This document shows, piece by piece, positions 36,001 through 48,500 of a DNA stretch of 64,000 bases. Within the stretch, counting starts at the first letter, position 1, and every line of letters begins with the position of its first letter. The stretch comes from Nymphaea colorata (taxonomy: Eukaryota > Streptophyta > Magnoliopsida > Nymphaeales > Nymphaeaceae): NCBI RefSeq assembly GCF_008831285.2, contig NC_045140.1:17792370-17856369 (forward strand), given 5' to 3'. The translations under genes and the position numbers were made by a program. Under the pieces are notes generated by a model. The model did no database searches. It worked only from the letters and a program-made list of their open reading frames with translations, and was not told where the DNA came from.

Positions 36001-38620
36001 TCTTTTGCTACAGTGCTTTTTCATGGCCTTAAGTTTGTCGACCCAGTTTTGCCTAAGTTTTTACTTTTTCATAAATTAAAGTGTAGGAAATTGTCCTTTT
36101 TCAGGTTCATATTTTGCTCACAATCTTAAAAAATCGTCTCATATAACTTTTTTTTTTTTTAACAAAAGCCATCTTTAAAGGGGGCGACTTTTAAAGAGAT
36201 TTCTTCGACCAAGTGGTTTACTTGGAGAAACAGAAAAAAGGAAGGACTACAACAATAACAGGTGCCACTTGAAACCCTTATTTTTATGTAAAACTTATGT
36301 TTTATCTGGAGACAAAAAAGCTTTTTAACATTTTTTAGATTATAAAGAAAGATAATTCCAAAATAACAGCTTTTTTAAATAAAAAGGTAGCTTCAAAATA
36401 AATGTTCAATTGCACTCTATTATAGTTTCAAGGTGGAACTTATTGAAAGCATCCAACCAAAGTGAAATAAATGCTTACTCTATATTTTCAAACGGTACTG
36501 GATTTTTTTCATTACTACAAATAAAATCATCTTTCTTTTTGAATTATTTTTAAGAATGAGCTAAATAAAAATAAAAGAAATTTTCATAAATAGATTTTAA
36601 AATATAGCCAAGACAAAGTTTGTGCCTTTTCAGATATCCGTTAAATATTCAGTCCATTCATGTCTTATTCCTCATTAACATTTTGTTCTTTTTTAAAAAT
36701 TTTAATTAACAGTGAGTAGCTTTTTCCACCGCTTTGCTACTGGCCTTCTCCATGCCCACTATCTCCAAGGTTCATAGACCTTGCTTTGAAACCTAATACA
36801 GTTCAAAGGAAGAGTTCACTGAGACGTGACAACGGCATGCACTTATGTTTTCTTTTGGAAAACAGTGTAGTTAGGTCCACTGTTTGAGTTTTCAATTCTT
36901 GAAACAGGAACATTGTATTCTTAAAAGGTATAACTACAAAAGAGGACCTGCTAAGCATGGCCAGTCACTAATGGCAAATTAAATAAGCTATTCAATAAGC
37001 GAATCAGATGTCTAAGGGCTAGTACATTATGAGACCTAACATACAGTCAATCACAACCTACAATAGACCATCATCAACAATATGAACTATGTACGTTAGG
37101 TGACATAACGTATGCTGAATAGTTGTGGATAATGAGTTTTTAAATTTCGCATGTACAAAGTTCATGCATGTTAACATTGGTTGATAACATGTGTAACATT
37201 GGCTGATAACATTGCACATTAACTGCCCCAAAGAACACTGCGAAGATCAATAATACAAGAAGACTGCTAATTCATTGCACTAGGAGTACTCCAGATCAGC
37301 CACCATCATCCCCTCCCATTTGGCTTCTCCTGCTTTCACTGATGGTAGCATATTTCCGACCTGAATTCTGTGCATAATTAGTCTGAGCGCCTCCATTTAG
37401 CTGGAAGCGGCCTTCTTTCTTCCATTATGCCTCTAGAACCAGTTTGTGTTATTAGAGGAGACACCTGCAGCCCCTTCACTCCAGTTTCTCAATTGCAGCC
37501 ACCTTCCCAATAAGCCCAATTCTACTTCATCTCGCCCACCCCATGCTCTTAGTTAGACGTTCCAACTTATACTGATCTGTGCTACTCTCCCACCAGACTG
37601 CACCTACAATTCTGTCTCCGGTTCTCAACTAGTTAACAATTTGCACTTCTTCCTCCACCCTGGAAACCTGCTCTAAACTGTTATTACATGGCGCCCGTTG
37701 CTTTCTAAATCTCAAGTAGCTTCCTACCTCTTTCATCCACTCAGAGACCTTGGATCATATCCTGACATGTCCTCCAAATTCTTTTCCTGGTCTGCATGCT
37801 TGAAATGGAATTTCTATGCCCATGCGCCACCTGATATCTAGCCTACCACAGCTTCCATACTACAATGTGGAAGGTGGAAAACCAGCAGCTTCGCAGCCCC
37901 TTTGGCTGGAGCTTCACCAGCACCAAATCTGAAATTCTTTGTAAAGAGATTGCCATGGGACTCTACTTCCTCCAAACTCTCTCAATCTATTCCCACACGC
38001 ATTTGGCTACTTTGCATCCTATAAGGTTGTGAAAGTTGTTTCTCCTCCTCCTAATGGCAAACATAGAATCTATTGGCAAGCGGATTGCCAACCTGTTTTA
38101 ATCTATCTCGCATAGAAAGGCATTACCTGCAGGGCGATGTAGAGGAATCAACAGGCTCTCGTTGGCGCCTGTAATCCAGCGTTCCAAATCCAGGACACGA
38201 AACTAGTTGCTCATGTCAAATCCCAGGCCACACTTCCTTGGGATCTTCATATACCGAATCCCCGAAAGTATTTTCATGAAGCTTTCAGATATATAATTGG
38301 TCACAAAGCCATAAAGATTGATATTTGGACTGGGCGCTGATGACATCTACAGCATCACGTTTACTTGCATTCTGCATCCAGGCAAGAGGCCATTGCTCAA
38401 TGGAAATGGTCAAGTGCATGGGCAGTTACATCTCCAGTCTGAGTTCTAGAGCACCACCTTCAGGAAGTTAGGTCCATCCACAATGTGCCGTCCAGTACGC
38501 TGAAGCTATTTTACTTCATGAAGGGCCTACGTTCAAAGTGCCCAAGACCCAGCATCTTAAACTTCACAGAAAATTCAAGTCTACATCCCGAATTAGGATG
38601 ACCATATCAAGTGTAAGAAG
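33083..38620. other. 5.5-kb gene-free space, repeats
   Basis: It includes an hAT-like end at 33255 (GGGGTCGTTTGATGGCC), short tandem copies near 34390-34445 and 34556-34595, a minisatellite at 35691-35899, and AT-rich DNA at 35940-37250. At 37260-38560 there is a more GC-balanced, unidentified stretch with broken open frames on the plus strand. Confidence 0.6.
35691..35899. repeat. GC/purine minisatellite, about 35-38-bp units
   Basis: About six imperfect units start with GACGACGAGGGGAG and continue with GA-rich GAGAGTGAGAGGGCGAG. Both long minus-strand frames across it are repeat artefacts (Ser/Pro/Leu-rich). It could lie in the leader of an unrecognised minus-strand transcript. Confidence 0.8.
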
Positions 38621-40924
38621 TCACCAGTAGTCTCTGCAAGAACAAGACCCTTCCTTGAAATGATGAAATCGGTATGCATCTCTAATAACAAGCTCACGCT
38701 TCATAACCTTTGAAATCAGCTTTGAATATGTATGACAATCGTCACAGATCCTCAGATTCTTTGAGATCCTAATCTTCTCTCCTCTTCTGGTATTAAGAAT
38801 CCCAAAAGCAATAGCCAGTTTCTCACTGTGGTACATGATTATGTGTTCTTTTAGTTTCTCATCTATATTGTATGCTACAACTGCTGTATTTGGCACGTAA
38901 CCGGCATCTTTTAGTAAAAGGTCCAAGGTCGTTAGTTGCCTAAAAATCTTCTCTGCATCAGGATGTGTCCGATCTTCCACAGTGAACTTATGAATTTTGT
39001 TTTTAATCTCAATGAAACTACAGCCTGCTACCTTTTTTAATCCTTGGTCTTTCAGAGATACTCTCGTCCTCACAACATCATCCCATCTTCCTGCTGCAGC
39101 ATACATGTTTGCTAGCAACACACGATGGCCTATGCTGTATGGATTTAACAACAGAATTTGTTTTTCAACAAGCTCGCCAAGCTTGCAATTTCCATAAAGA
39201 CGGCAAGCGCCAAGCAGGCTTCCCCATACACCAGCATCTGCTGCCATCGGCATGCTCTTGATAAGTTGATAAGCTTCATCTAGTCTGCCAGCACGACCAA
39301 GGATATCAACCATGCAACCATAGTGTTTTAATGCTGGTTTAATGCCATAATCCTTCTCCATTTGACGGAAAATTTTGTATCCTTCGTTCACTAGACCAGA
39401 ATGGCTGCAAGCAGATAGCAAGGAAATAAAGGTCACTTCATTTGGCTGCAAACCATGTTGCACCATTTCTTTGAACAGTTCAAGAGCTCTTCTTCCCCCT
39501 CCATGCATTCCCTCCGCCCCTATCATTGCACTCCATGAGACCACACTTTTCTCCATCATTTCGGAGAAAATTTCTCTAGCTATTTCTATGTTACCACATT
39601 TGGCATACATATCAATAACCGCTGATTGTACCTGAGAATTTGATCCCAAACCAATCTCTGTTACATAGCCATGCAACAGTTTTGCCTTACGTGAAGCCCC
39701 CAACTGTGAACATGCTGAAAGAACACCCATCATGGTGATCTCATTGGGTCTTATTGCACCTTCCACTGCCAACATCTCATGAAATAGCTGCAAAGCTTTC
39801 TCAGGCATCAAAGCCTGCTCATAACCACCGATCATAGCACTCCAAGAGACCACATTTTTTCTCTTGATTCTGTTGAATACCGCATGAGCAAGCTCCAAAT
39901 TGCCACACTTAGAATGCATATCTACCAATGCAGTGGCAAGTGCCACATCATCCAAATAGGTTCCATTTGAGAAATTCTGCTTAACCACATAACCATGCAC
40001 ACATTTTGCCGTCTCACAGCTACCCAGATTTCCACAGCATGGTATAACTATAAGCAGAGTGATGCGGTTAGGGAACACTGTTTTGACAGACTTCATCGCC
40101 TCAAACATAGCCAAAGCCTGTTTCACTTCTCCATTCCGTGAGAAGCCTGCGATTAATGCATTCCACGAAACCACATCCTTTTCGTCGATCCGGTTAAAAA
40201 CATTCACGGCATCCTCTAGATTTCCACATTTCGAGTACATGTCTACCAGTGTAACTTTGATGTAAATGTCTCCTCCAAATCCAACTTTAATACTCAAACA
40301 ATGAACTGAAGCACCTTGGGGCAAATGATCCAACGATCTGCAAGCAGTAAGAAGGCTGGCAACTGTCACGAGGTCAGCCTGGATGCCTTCCATTTGCATC
40401 CGAGAAAACATAGCGAACGCACCAGCAAGACAACCATTATGAGAGAAGGCAGAAATAAGGGTCGTCCACGCAACCAAATCTCTTCTGGGCATTCCATCGA
40501 GCACTTCTTGCGCGTCATCCAGACGGCTGCATTTGCCATACATGTCCATCAATGCCGTCACAACAAATGTATCAGACTCAAACCCAAGCTGCGCAATGAA
40601 GCCATGGATTTGCTGTCCAATATACGGATCAGAAAGGGCAGCGCAGGCCTTGAGAAGGAGCGGCAATATGGAAGCATTAGGAAGGACGCCTTCTCTGAAC
40701 ATCTGCTGGAAAAGAGCAATGGTTTCTTGAGGTGGGGAGCCATTAATGGCACTGTTGCGGATGATGGTGTGCCATTGAAACGCATTTTTTCCTTGGTGCT
40801 TTTGATCTTTGGTACGGGAAGAAGATGGAGGGCAGTTGGCTGCCTTTGAGCTAAAAAGCCGGCAGAAAACGGCGGTTATCTTGGCAGCCTTTCCTCTCGT
40901 AACGTATGGGGACCATTTTGTCAT
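38621..40924 (-). CDS. PLS-class PPR protein with DYW domain
   Basis: An intronless 767-aa frame, the usual structure for this family. An N-terminal leader rich in Arg, Lys and Ser (MTKWSPYVTRGKAAK..., LFSSKAA) looks like an organelle-targeting peptide. PPR repeats run from about residue 48 (WHTIIRNSAINGS) through many P, L and S motifs (e.g. ALVDMHSKCGNLELAHAVF, AVIDMYAKCGNIEIAREIF). The E/E+ region is at about 570-670. The DYW deaminase holds the HSE zinc/catalytic site (residues 699-701), CDDCH (727-731) and the C-terminal DYW. From the family: such proteins bind organelle RNA and carry out C-to-U editing. The usual PG box reads AGCS instead of PGCS. Target and organelle cannot be read from the sequence. 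Confidence 0.94.
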   Translation of the reverse strand: MTKWSPYVTRGKAAKITAVFCRLFSSKAANCPPSSSRTKDQKHQGKNAFQWHTIIRNSAINGSPPQETIALFQQMFREGVLPNASILPLLLKACAALSDPYIGQQIHGFIAQLGFESDTFVVTALMDMYGKCSRLDDAQEVLDGMPRRDLVAWTTLISAFSHNGCLAGAFAMFSRMQMEGIQADLVTVASLLTACRSLDHLPQGASVHCLSIKVGFGGDIYIKVTLVDMYSKCGNLEDAVNVFNRIDEKDVVSWNALIAGFSRNGEVKQALAMFEAMKSVKTVFPNRITLLIVIPCCGNLGSCETAKCVHGYVVKQNFSNGTYLDDVALATALVDMHSKCGNLELAHAVFNRIKRKNVVSWSAMIGGYEQALMPEKALQLFHEMLAVEGAIRPNEITMMGVLSACSQLGASRKAKLLHGYVTEIGLGSNSQVQSAVIDMYAKCGNIEIAREIFSEMMEKSVVSWSAMIGAEGMHGGGRRALELFKEMVQHGLQPNEVTFISLLSACSHSGLVNEGYKIFRQMEKDYGIKPALKHYGCMVDILGRAGRLDEAYQLIKSMPMAADAGVWGSLLGACRLYGNCKLGELVEKQILLLNPYSIGHRVLLANMYAAAGRWDDVVRTRVSLKDQGLKKVAGCSFIEIKNKIHKFTVEDRTHPDAEKIFRQLTTLDLLLKDAGYVPNTAVVAYNIDEKLKEHIIMYHSEKLAIAFGILNTRRGEKIRISKNLRICDDCHTYSKLISKVMKRELVIRDAYRFHHFKEGSCSCRDYW

Positions 40925-41738
40925 TTTTGCAGAATTGGGGCTCCGGAAAGAACAGAATACAGGGTAAAAAAGTGATCCGGCTAAAAATCAAGCCACCCGT
41001 TTCGTGCGTCCGCGCGTATCCACCAGGTAGCCGACGCCATCATGCGCAGAGGCTTGTATCTAATTGGAGCTTCATTTGGACTTAAATTCGACTCAACTAA
41101 TTTTGATCCGGATCAGGCTTGAACCAGAATCCAGGTTGGGTCTTGAAACGTGTTAGCATTGGATCCTTGGTTCGTAGGACAAGGATTATCACTAGATGAT
41201 TCAGGCCAAACCCAAGACCTGAAGAGCAATTAACTCTGACTTAATTGTGTCTAGGTCTTGGATCTAGTCCACTGACCCCTATATGGGGGGTCAATCAGGT
41301 GATGCCATCCAATGTAAGATTATGTGCAAATACTCGTAAAATCTTATCTTTTTTGGGATTACTGTAATCAAGTTCATGAATGTTTCATTTGATAAAAGGC
41401 CATCGAAAATTCCGCACATTTCTTGTTTCCTATTGGCAAATTAAACTCTCCCTCCCTCTCCCTCTGTCTCCCTCTGTATATGAGTGAAGCATGTAATAGC
41501 CTTAGAATGCAACAACATAACCATGTATTGCCATTTGTTATATGTATCCAACCGTTGGTATTGCTATCAGAAGACCACCGATCTGTTGCACCAACAAATC
41601 ACAGAAGGCGCTCTTCAACCTTCAAGACCTACATCAATTTTCTCTCCCACTTCTACAAATATTGCATGACAAGGATGCTAAATCGGTGCGACAAAAAATC
41701 ACTGACAGTGGCAACCAGTGGTGCTCTAATATGAGCAT
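40925..41738. other. Short intergenic space between two PPR genes
   Basis: This contains the upstream region of the PPR-DYW gene, a decayed low-complexity repeat at 41070-41290 (GATCCGGATCAGG, GGTCTTGGATCTAGTCC) and the 3' flank of PTAC2. Confidence 0.65.
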
Positions 41739-42477
41739 TCAAGCGGCTGCAGCCAGTAGCTCTGTTTCAGTTCTATCATCCGCATCACGTTTCTGCCGGT
41801 ACTTCAAATCATTCTTTGAATCTCTAACAATTGCTTTTGTGCCCGGACGAGGGAAATCAATGTCAATCAGTGGAATAAGGACCTTTTTCGTACTTCGGTC
41901 CTCTGGTCTTTTGGATAATGAGAGTAACTTTTTAAACTGAGACTGCTGACTGACTATGCGGCCGTTGCTCCATGGGGCAAAACTGAAGCACGATGAAGTT
42001 TGATTTCTGAGGTAGGTATACACAGCATTGGCTACAGGGAATACTCTTGAGTCGGCTGTTTTCTCCATGTCACCTCTTCTGTCATTAAAAGAGAAAAGGA
42101 ATGAAGGAGAAACAGAAAAAGCAAAATTTCATTGCCTGGTAGATCAATCACAACTCATGTTATGGAACAATAGAGGAAAATCAAACATCCGAAACTTACA
42201 CAACCACAACAGTCGCCAGTTCAGGAAGCTCCTCTGCGTTTACCATCATGTTGCATATGTCATTCGACCACACTGATACTGCAGTAAGCGAACCACCAAT
42301 AGACATCCTGACCAAGGAAACAACACCATTGAGAGACCAGTCAAAGAGAATCGAAGGCAAACCAGTCACCAAGGATTGAATTTCTAACATGTAAGTTGTA
42401 ACCAGCATGTATTTTTGTGACTGTTTTTTGTTGAACATTGACATGTGCGTGTAAAGTTTGATCTACTGATACAACCT

Positions 42478-42516
<39 letters not shown>

Positions 42517-45500
42517 AACAACCAAGTTATATTATCAAGATATCCAACTATTTTTAGGAGAGCTGATCATTTATACAACAGTAGAAACAAGGCACGAGCA
42601 AGATAATTATACTCGAAACATAAACTAAACCTGTGGACGTCCACCGACCAAAGGAGCTTGGTACAACGGAATAGCTCCGGGTATAGCCCATGCTTAATTG
42701 CCTCCTGAAGAACCCTTGCAGCCCTTGCTTTCTGACCCAACCACCACAATGCATCCAAAAGGGCATTATAAAATCTCAATCCGTAAGCACAGCCTTCACA
42801 TTTAACTTTGGCAAAGACATACTCCACCATCTGCCAATTAGATTCATCGTCATATTCCCCCTTGATCATTGTCCCAATTACTTGATGAGCATTGGACACT
42901 CTCGACGTTCGCATTTCATCTAGTACTTCATAAGCTTCGGTCCATCTACAATTTTCAGATGAAACATGCAACAGAAAATGAGACAGTTTTAAGGTTTAGT
43001 CGATCATGAAAGAATGTACATCAGTCACGTGCTATTATACTAAATGCTGTAAAAGCAAGGAGATTTCCCCTTTTTGCACTGATAATGAATAGCTAAGTTT
43101 GCATACAACCTGTTCTGCTCAATGGAACAGTTGAAATTTCTTGCAGATGTTAACGCATCAATTAACTAAGAAAAAGGAGGCTGCAACCAATAAGGAAACT
43201 GAAGCCATATCTAGCAACAAATATTCACTAAAAAAACAGCTAAAAATCTTGCCTTGGAGAAACATGTGGAACAAAATTGTGGCTGTATATGCACTTTTCA
43301 AAATATTCCTGTTCTTTATACTGTTCACAACCTTTGTTGAAACAAGTGCGACACTGACAGAAATAATGGAAGGACCTTTCGTTTGCAAATGAAAAGTTAT
43401 AACGACCACCACCATAAGGTTGTGAGCGATACTTCTAGTCACCGATGGGCATTTTCATTTCACAAACAGAAAATCGAGCATCAACTTGAGGTTGAAAAAT
43501 GACAAATGACAATCTAGAAACTTCTCATGAGAATTATATTTTTAATATATATACTTAAATAGGAGGCCTTCAGTTTTATCATGCACATGAAAAAGATACA
43601 TGCCAATTCCCAACAACAGAATTTACCTTCATATACTAGTAAAGAAACTAGTTTCAATCATATAGAAAGGATTGAAGCTAGGGTCCTCATATCTGGTCGT
43701 GATCTTCCATCACAATCAACAGGAAGCGACTTAACTCAAGACCTACATGGTGGTCTGTCTCTTTTGCCTCAGCTATTCTCTTCAATAAACTAAAAACGCT
43801 ACAAATCATTCTATTTAATCATGAGCGCTTATGTTGATTAATGACAAGTCTATTGCTTTGCATTTTACTTCTTCTTCGCTTCTTGTATGGTGTAAACACA
43901 CACTAAACTATTGTCACAGATAGACCAACTATATTGTGAAGATCAATATCTTCAAATTGTAGTGTCGGTGAAATTTTTTTATTTTCTTGTTATTCTTCTC
44001 AATCCATCTACTCTCAGCTATGTGACATGTTCATATGTGCAAGGGTGCAGCTATGTTGTATGGACACTTCTCTAAGGATGAAAAGTCCGTATCCAACACT
44101 TTTAGATATTGACAGCAGCACTTCGACTCTTCACAATGACTGACTTTTTTTTCTTTATTTGGCAAAAAAATTAGTTTCCTGCTTTCTTGTTAAATGAGAA
44201 GAGGAGAATGCATACATATGCAGATCATGGAATATGTGGACCAAGTAAATATCAAGACTACGTGCATTGATTATGAGTTGTGCAAATAAACTTGACATCT
44301 CACAATGTGCAACATGAAAAATTACATTTTTAAAAATAGAATGCTAGTTGTCATCTACCTATTTGAAAAAGTAGCTTAGGGGAAACTATGTGTGTGTACA
44401 TTTCTCATATATATGTGTGTCTGTGTGCATGTGAAAGTGTCTACCTTTTCGTGCAACACTCAATCAAGTAGCAATACTTGTGTCAGTATCCAAGTGACGA
44501 AATAGGATGGACATGGTGCAGGTGCAGAAAGCTGTCAAAAGTAGCCTGGCTATGTGCAAGGTGCAACTGTGGAAGCAGGGTCAGGTCAGAGAACTTCCGC
44601 AAAGAGAATAGTTTGTAGGGATATCATTCAACTTAGGAACAAATTAATAACAAATTTTCATCCCTCAACATAACTTTTAGATATTTGCTGTGCACTCTGA
44701 AGTCTGAACTAAATATTGATCAAAATGAGTGGGAAAAGAAAATAGTTAGTAATCCTAACCTTTCATTTTTTGCATAGACTGATACCAATTGACAATAGGA
44801 GATGACACTAGGCATAACTCCAGACTCTTTTATCGCCAGGAACTGTTCTTTGCTTTCCTCCACTAAACCTGCTGAGCAGTATACATTCAAAATAGCCTCC
44901 AGAGATCGCTCATTTGGAGTGCATCTAGCCCTCTGCATCTCCATATATGTGGTGAGAGCATTTTCATATTTCCCATTCTGTGTAAAACTCTCTATAAGAC
45001 CATTGAAGGAGTCTTCATTTCTCTGAATTTCTGACTCGTTCATATGTGAAACAATAGCTTGAGCTTCTCTGTAAAGCCCTCCCCTACCAAACATTGCTAT
45101 AAGGGAGTTGTAGGTCTCGATGGTTGGCAAACTCCCAACCTCTTGCATTGTGTTGAATGCAACAAGTGCTTCCTAATAAAATTTCCTACGAGTTAGCTCC
45201 AGCGTTTAACAAATGATACACAAGAAGGGGAAAAGAAAAATGAATAAGAAAAACTTCATTACCTCATAGAGTGCTGCCTGCCCATATGCCTCTATTACTC
45301 CATTATAAACCCCCGCACTAGGTACTATACCATTGCTTTGCATATGCAAAAGGATTTTCCTTGCGTCTTCATAAAGACCACCCTTTCCACAAGCAAAAAT
45401 TAGCCCTTCATATGTCTCCATATTTGGGTCTACCTTCTCCTCCACCATGTCGTGGAACAATGTAACAACCTCATTAAAGTAACCGCCTTCGCCAAAAACA

Positions 45501-46735
45501 TCTATCAGAATGTTATAAGTTGCAGCATCTGGCTCAGTGCTGCTAACCTTCATTTCAAGAAACAGGTCCCGAACTTCATCATACCGGCCATACCTCCCAT
45601 ACAAGTTCAACAAAATGCTATACGTCGATGCATTAGGAGCACAGCCCACCTTCTGCATCTGTCTGAAGACACCCATGGCCTCATTGATAGAACCCGATTG
45701 GGAATGTGCTTCTAACAATACGTTGTAAGAAGAAACATCAGGCAGATTTCCTGCCAACTCCATTTCCCTGAGAAGCTCGGAAACCTTCTCCAGTTTGTTC
45801 AATTTTCCAAAAGCCTCAACAAGGTAAGTATGCGTAGTTACATCCGGCACGATTCCGGCCTCATTCATAGTCCTGAAAACCATCTCAGCCTCATCTCCAA
45901 GACCTCTTCTACCACAAGCATTTAACAGGGTATTATAAGTAACAAGATCAGGCTGGATTCCCTCATGCCTCATCTGTGCAAACAATCCCAACAATCCTTC
46001 CCAATCCAGGCCTCCCCTCGCGCACGAATTGATCACTGTGTTATACGTCAACAAACTAGGGGCAATTTTTTCCCTCTTCATTCGAGCCAGCAGCTGCAGC
46101 GAAGTCTCGTACTGCCCGTTGCGACCGTAAGCATTAATCAGCGCAGTGAAAGAGAAAACACTCCAACTAACACCATGGTTGGGCATTTCTTCGAAAACTT
46201 CAGAGCACTTCTCTAGCAACCCTTCCCTCCCCAGAATTCCTATCATTATGGTATAGATGTGCTCATTCGGCTTGCACCAAATTTGCCTCTGCATGTACTT
46301 GAACAATCTAAGGGACCTTTGCCAGTCACCCCTTTGTGCGAACTCCTTAAAAACCAATGCAAAATCGTTCAACGAGAGCTTGTTTTTGAAAATATCAAGG
46401 CATCTAGCAATACTACCACGAGGGGGCAGGCTGCTGAGTTTATTTATCAAAGTCTCCACATCATAACTATATTTTCCTTTTTCAACAGTAACGGAAGGAT
46501 TGCCCAATATCACTTCCTTGGGTCTTGCTCTGGCCATGAAAGGAGAAAATAACCCACTTCTACCGTGGCTTCTGGAGGTTGAGAAACCCCATTCAGAGGG
46601 AGAGTTTTCAGATGGGTATTTCTTGTTTCTGCTAAAAGCTGGGAAAAAGGAAGACCCAAGTGAGGAATTGGGGGATAAGGAGGGTTTTATGAGTGTACCT
46701 TGAGGAATGAAGCTGTAGATGGAGGTGAGAGCCAT
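41739..46735 (-). CDS. PTAC2: Plastid transcriptionally active chromosome protein PTAC2 (P-class PPR)
   Basis: Five minus-strand exons: 45263-46735, 44760-45172, 42631-42945, 42200-42307 and 41739-42078. They total 2649 nt (882 aa against about 860 in Arabidopsis), with consistent phases. Exon 1 encodes the chloroplast-leader-like N-terminus and a long run of 35-aa PPRs (YTIMIGILGREGLLEK, LLNLYGRYGRYDEVRDLF, YNILIDVFGEGGYFNE). Later exons carry NAHQVIGTMIKGEYDDESN, FYNALLDALWWLGQKARAA and the SMR-like part LYPELFRCTKLLWSVDVHR. PTAC2 is a core partner of the plastid-encoded RNA polymerase and is required for plastid gene expression and greening. All main conserved blocks are present and unbroken. 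The 1.6- and 1.8-kb distances between exons 2 and 3 hold only AT-rich intron. Confidence 0.96.
42483..42513. repeat. (AT)n microsatellite in PTAC2 intron 3
   Basis: About 15 AT units between the exons at 42307 and 42631. Confidence 0.9.
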
Positions 46736-47890
46736 TTCTATCTCAACCTTGCGTTGACGAGAGAAGAGAAATTAACTTCTTCGAGTTCATTTGCCGATGG
46801 AAACGAGAAGAACAATGGATTCAGATGAACCAAACTGAAGAGAATGCGAAGAAAGACTGTTGTTTCAGATTGGTGCCTCTGCTAGGAGATAGATTTGGAC
46901 GTTTGAAGAAGAACTCGCTCCGCTGTGTCAGGCGCGCGGTGGATGAGAAGTGAACGTGTCGGATCGGATAATATTTGGCATTGCAGAATCCAACTTAACT
47001 GGATCCAGCTAACTAGGACTTGGATTTAGATTCATACACAAATTGGATCAGCTAATGGGAATGCGTCAACCAATTGGGATTGATCGTTTAAGTTTGTGAT
47101 CAACTGGTGCGACTAGACATGCTCGAGTCTGGCCAATTTGAGATCAGCAGAGAACAAGGAAGAAGCAACAGTTATTAAAGATGATACATGCTGTCATGGC
47201 TGACAAAAGCGCCTCATTAAACCAAAGACAACTCGTGTACTGAAAAGTAAAACAAGATAATATATACGTGCAGTTAACGAGTTTGAACAAAGCTAATGTG
47301 AATCTAATCAACCTAAACTGATTTCAACTAGTTTAACTCAACGACTTCAGCCTATCGGCCCGAACTCAAATTGTTTAATAAATGAGTTGATCGGCTCGAA
47401 TATCTCGAGCTTATACGAGTAGAGAGCTCAATCAAGCTTGTGCTACTCAAATAATTGTTTATCCCTAGTTGCATGAACCAAGAAGGAATCGCTATTTCAT
47501 GGCCACTTATTGCTAAGTCTCACTGGGCTCTCTATCCTTTACCTTATTGACCATTGCGTATGCCAACCTCAATCCCGACCTCCTTGAATTTCTATTTATG
47601 AAACCTAACCTTATACCTGTGTACCTCTCCTAAGATGTATGAGATTCACTTAACAAAGTTCATGGTAAAAAGTTTTGAATGCCCATTGCGTTAACTTTCT
47701 TATGCTGGCAAAGGAGCGCATCAAAACTCAAATTGAAGCACGATGTAAACGGCATTCTGAAGCACCAAAGCAAATCTTGTATTCTATGAAGACAAAAGGA
47801 CTGGGAGTGAGTTTTTGCTGTCTTTTGCACGGTATGATAACATACTCCTGCTTTACCAGAACCTGGCTCTTCTTTGTCAACTGCAACAGG

Positions 47891-47913
47891 ATATATATAT
47901 ATATATATATATA
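47891..47913. repeat. (AT)n microsatellite
   Basis: A pure AT run of about 23 bp. Confidence 0.9.
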
Positions 47914-48134
47914 ACATTAGACTGAAGTTACCAAGCAATGTAATGAGGAGGACAAAATCATTAGAACTCTCACTGGATTAGGGGATGACTCGATAGGTTA
48001 AGTATACAAATCTTAATTAATAGGCATTCCCCTTCTGAGCGTTAACCGTGTTTGCTCCATCATCCGACGAGAGGAAGCTCGAACGAAGGGCCCATATGTA
48101 TCTAACACAACGTCTAAGTAAGAGAAACCACAGG

Positions 48135-48500
48135 AAAATCTGCTTTCATAGGTGACATCACAAAGGACATCAAGGGAGGCGCTGAACCAGGAAGCTCCAA
48201 GATGAGGGTGAGATTAAGATGCTCTAGCTGAAAAAAACCAGCGACCTAAAGGTGAACATCGGAACCTACACAACAAAACTCCCAAAGGAAAAAAAATCAG
48301 TACTCGTAAATGACGAATCAGAACATGTCTCTGCTGCTGCGACAACTCACCCACCCATGTCAATCCAGCGACAAGCAAAGATGCTAAATGCAACAGGTAA
48401 TCTCACTGCCCTCGCATCTAAAGCTGAAAATCATAAGTGGGTGGTCGATACAGGCGCCACTGACCACATCACTGATCAACCAGCACGCCCTCGACCTTGA
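48135..48500 (+). pseudogene. Ty1/Copia gag-protease fragment
   Basis: A decayed zinc knuckle (ICFHR, then a stop, then HHKGHIK; about 48137-48170) is followed at 48420-48475 by the protease entry KWVVDTGATDHIT with the DTG-type active site. The frame ends shortly after. No integrase, RT or LTR was found nearby, so this is a short relic on the plus strand. Confidence 0.75.
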
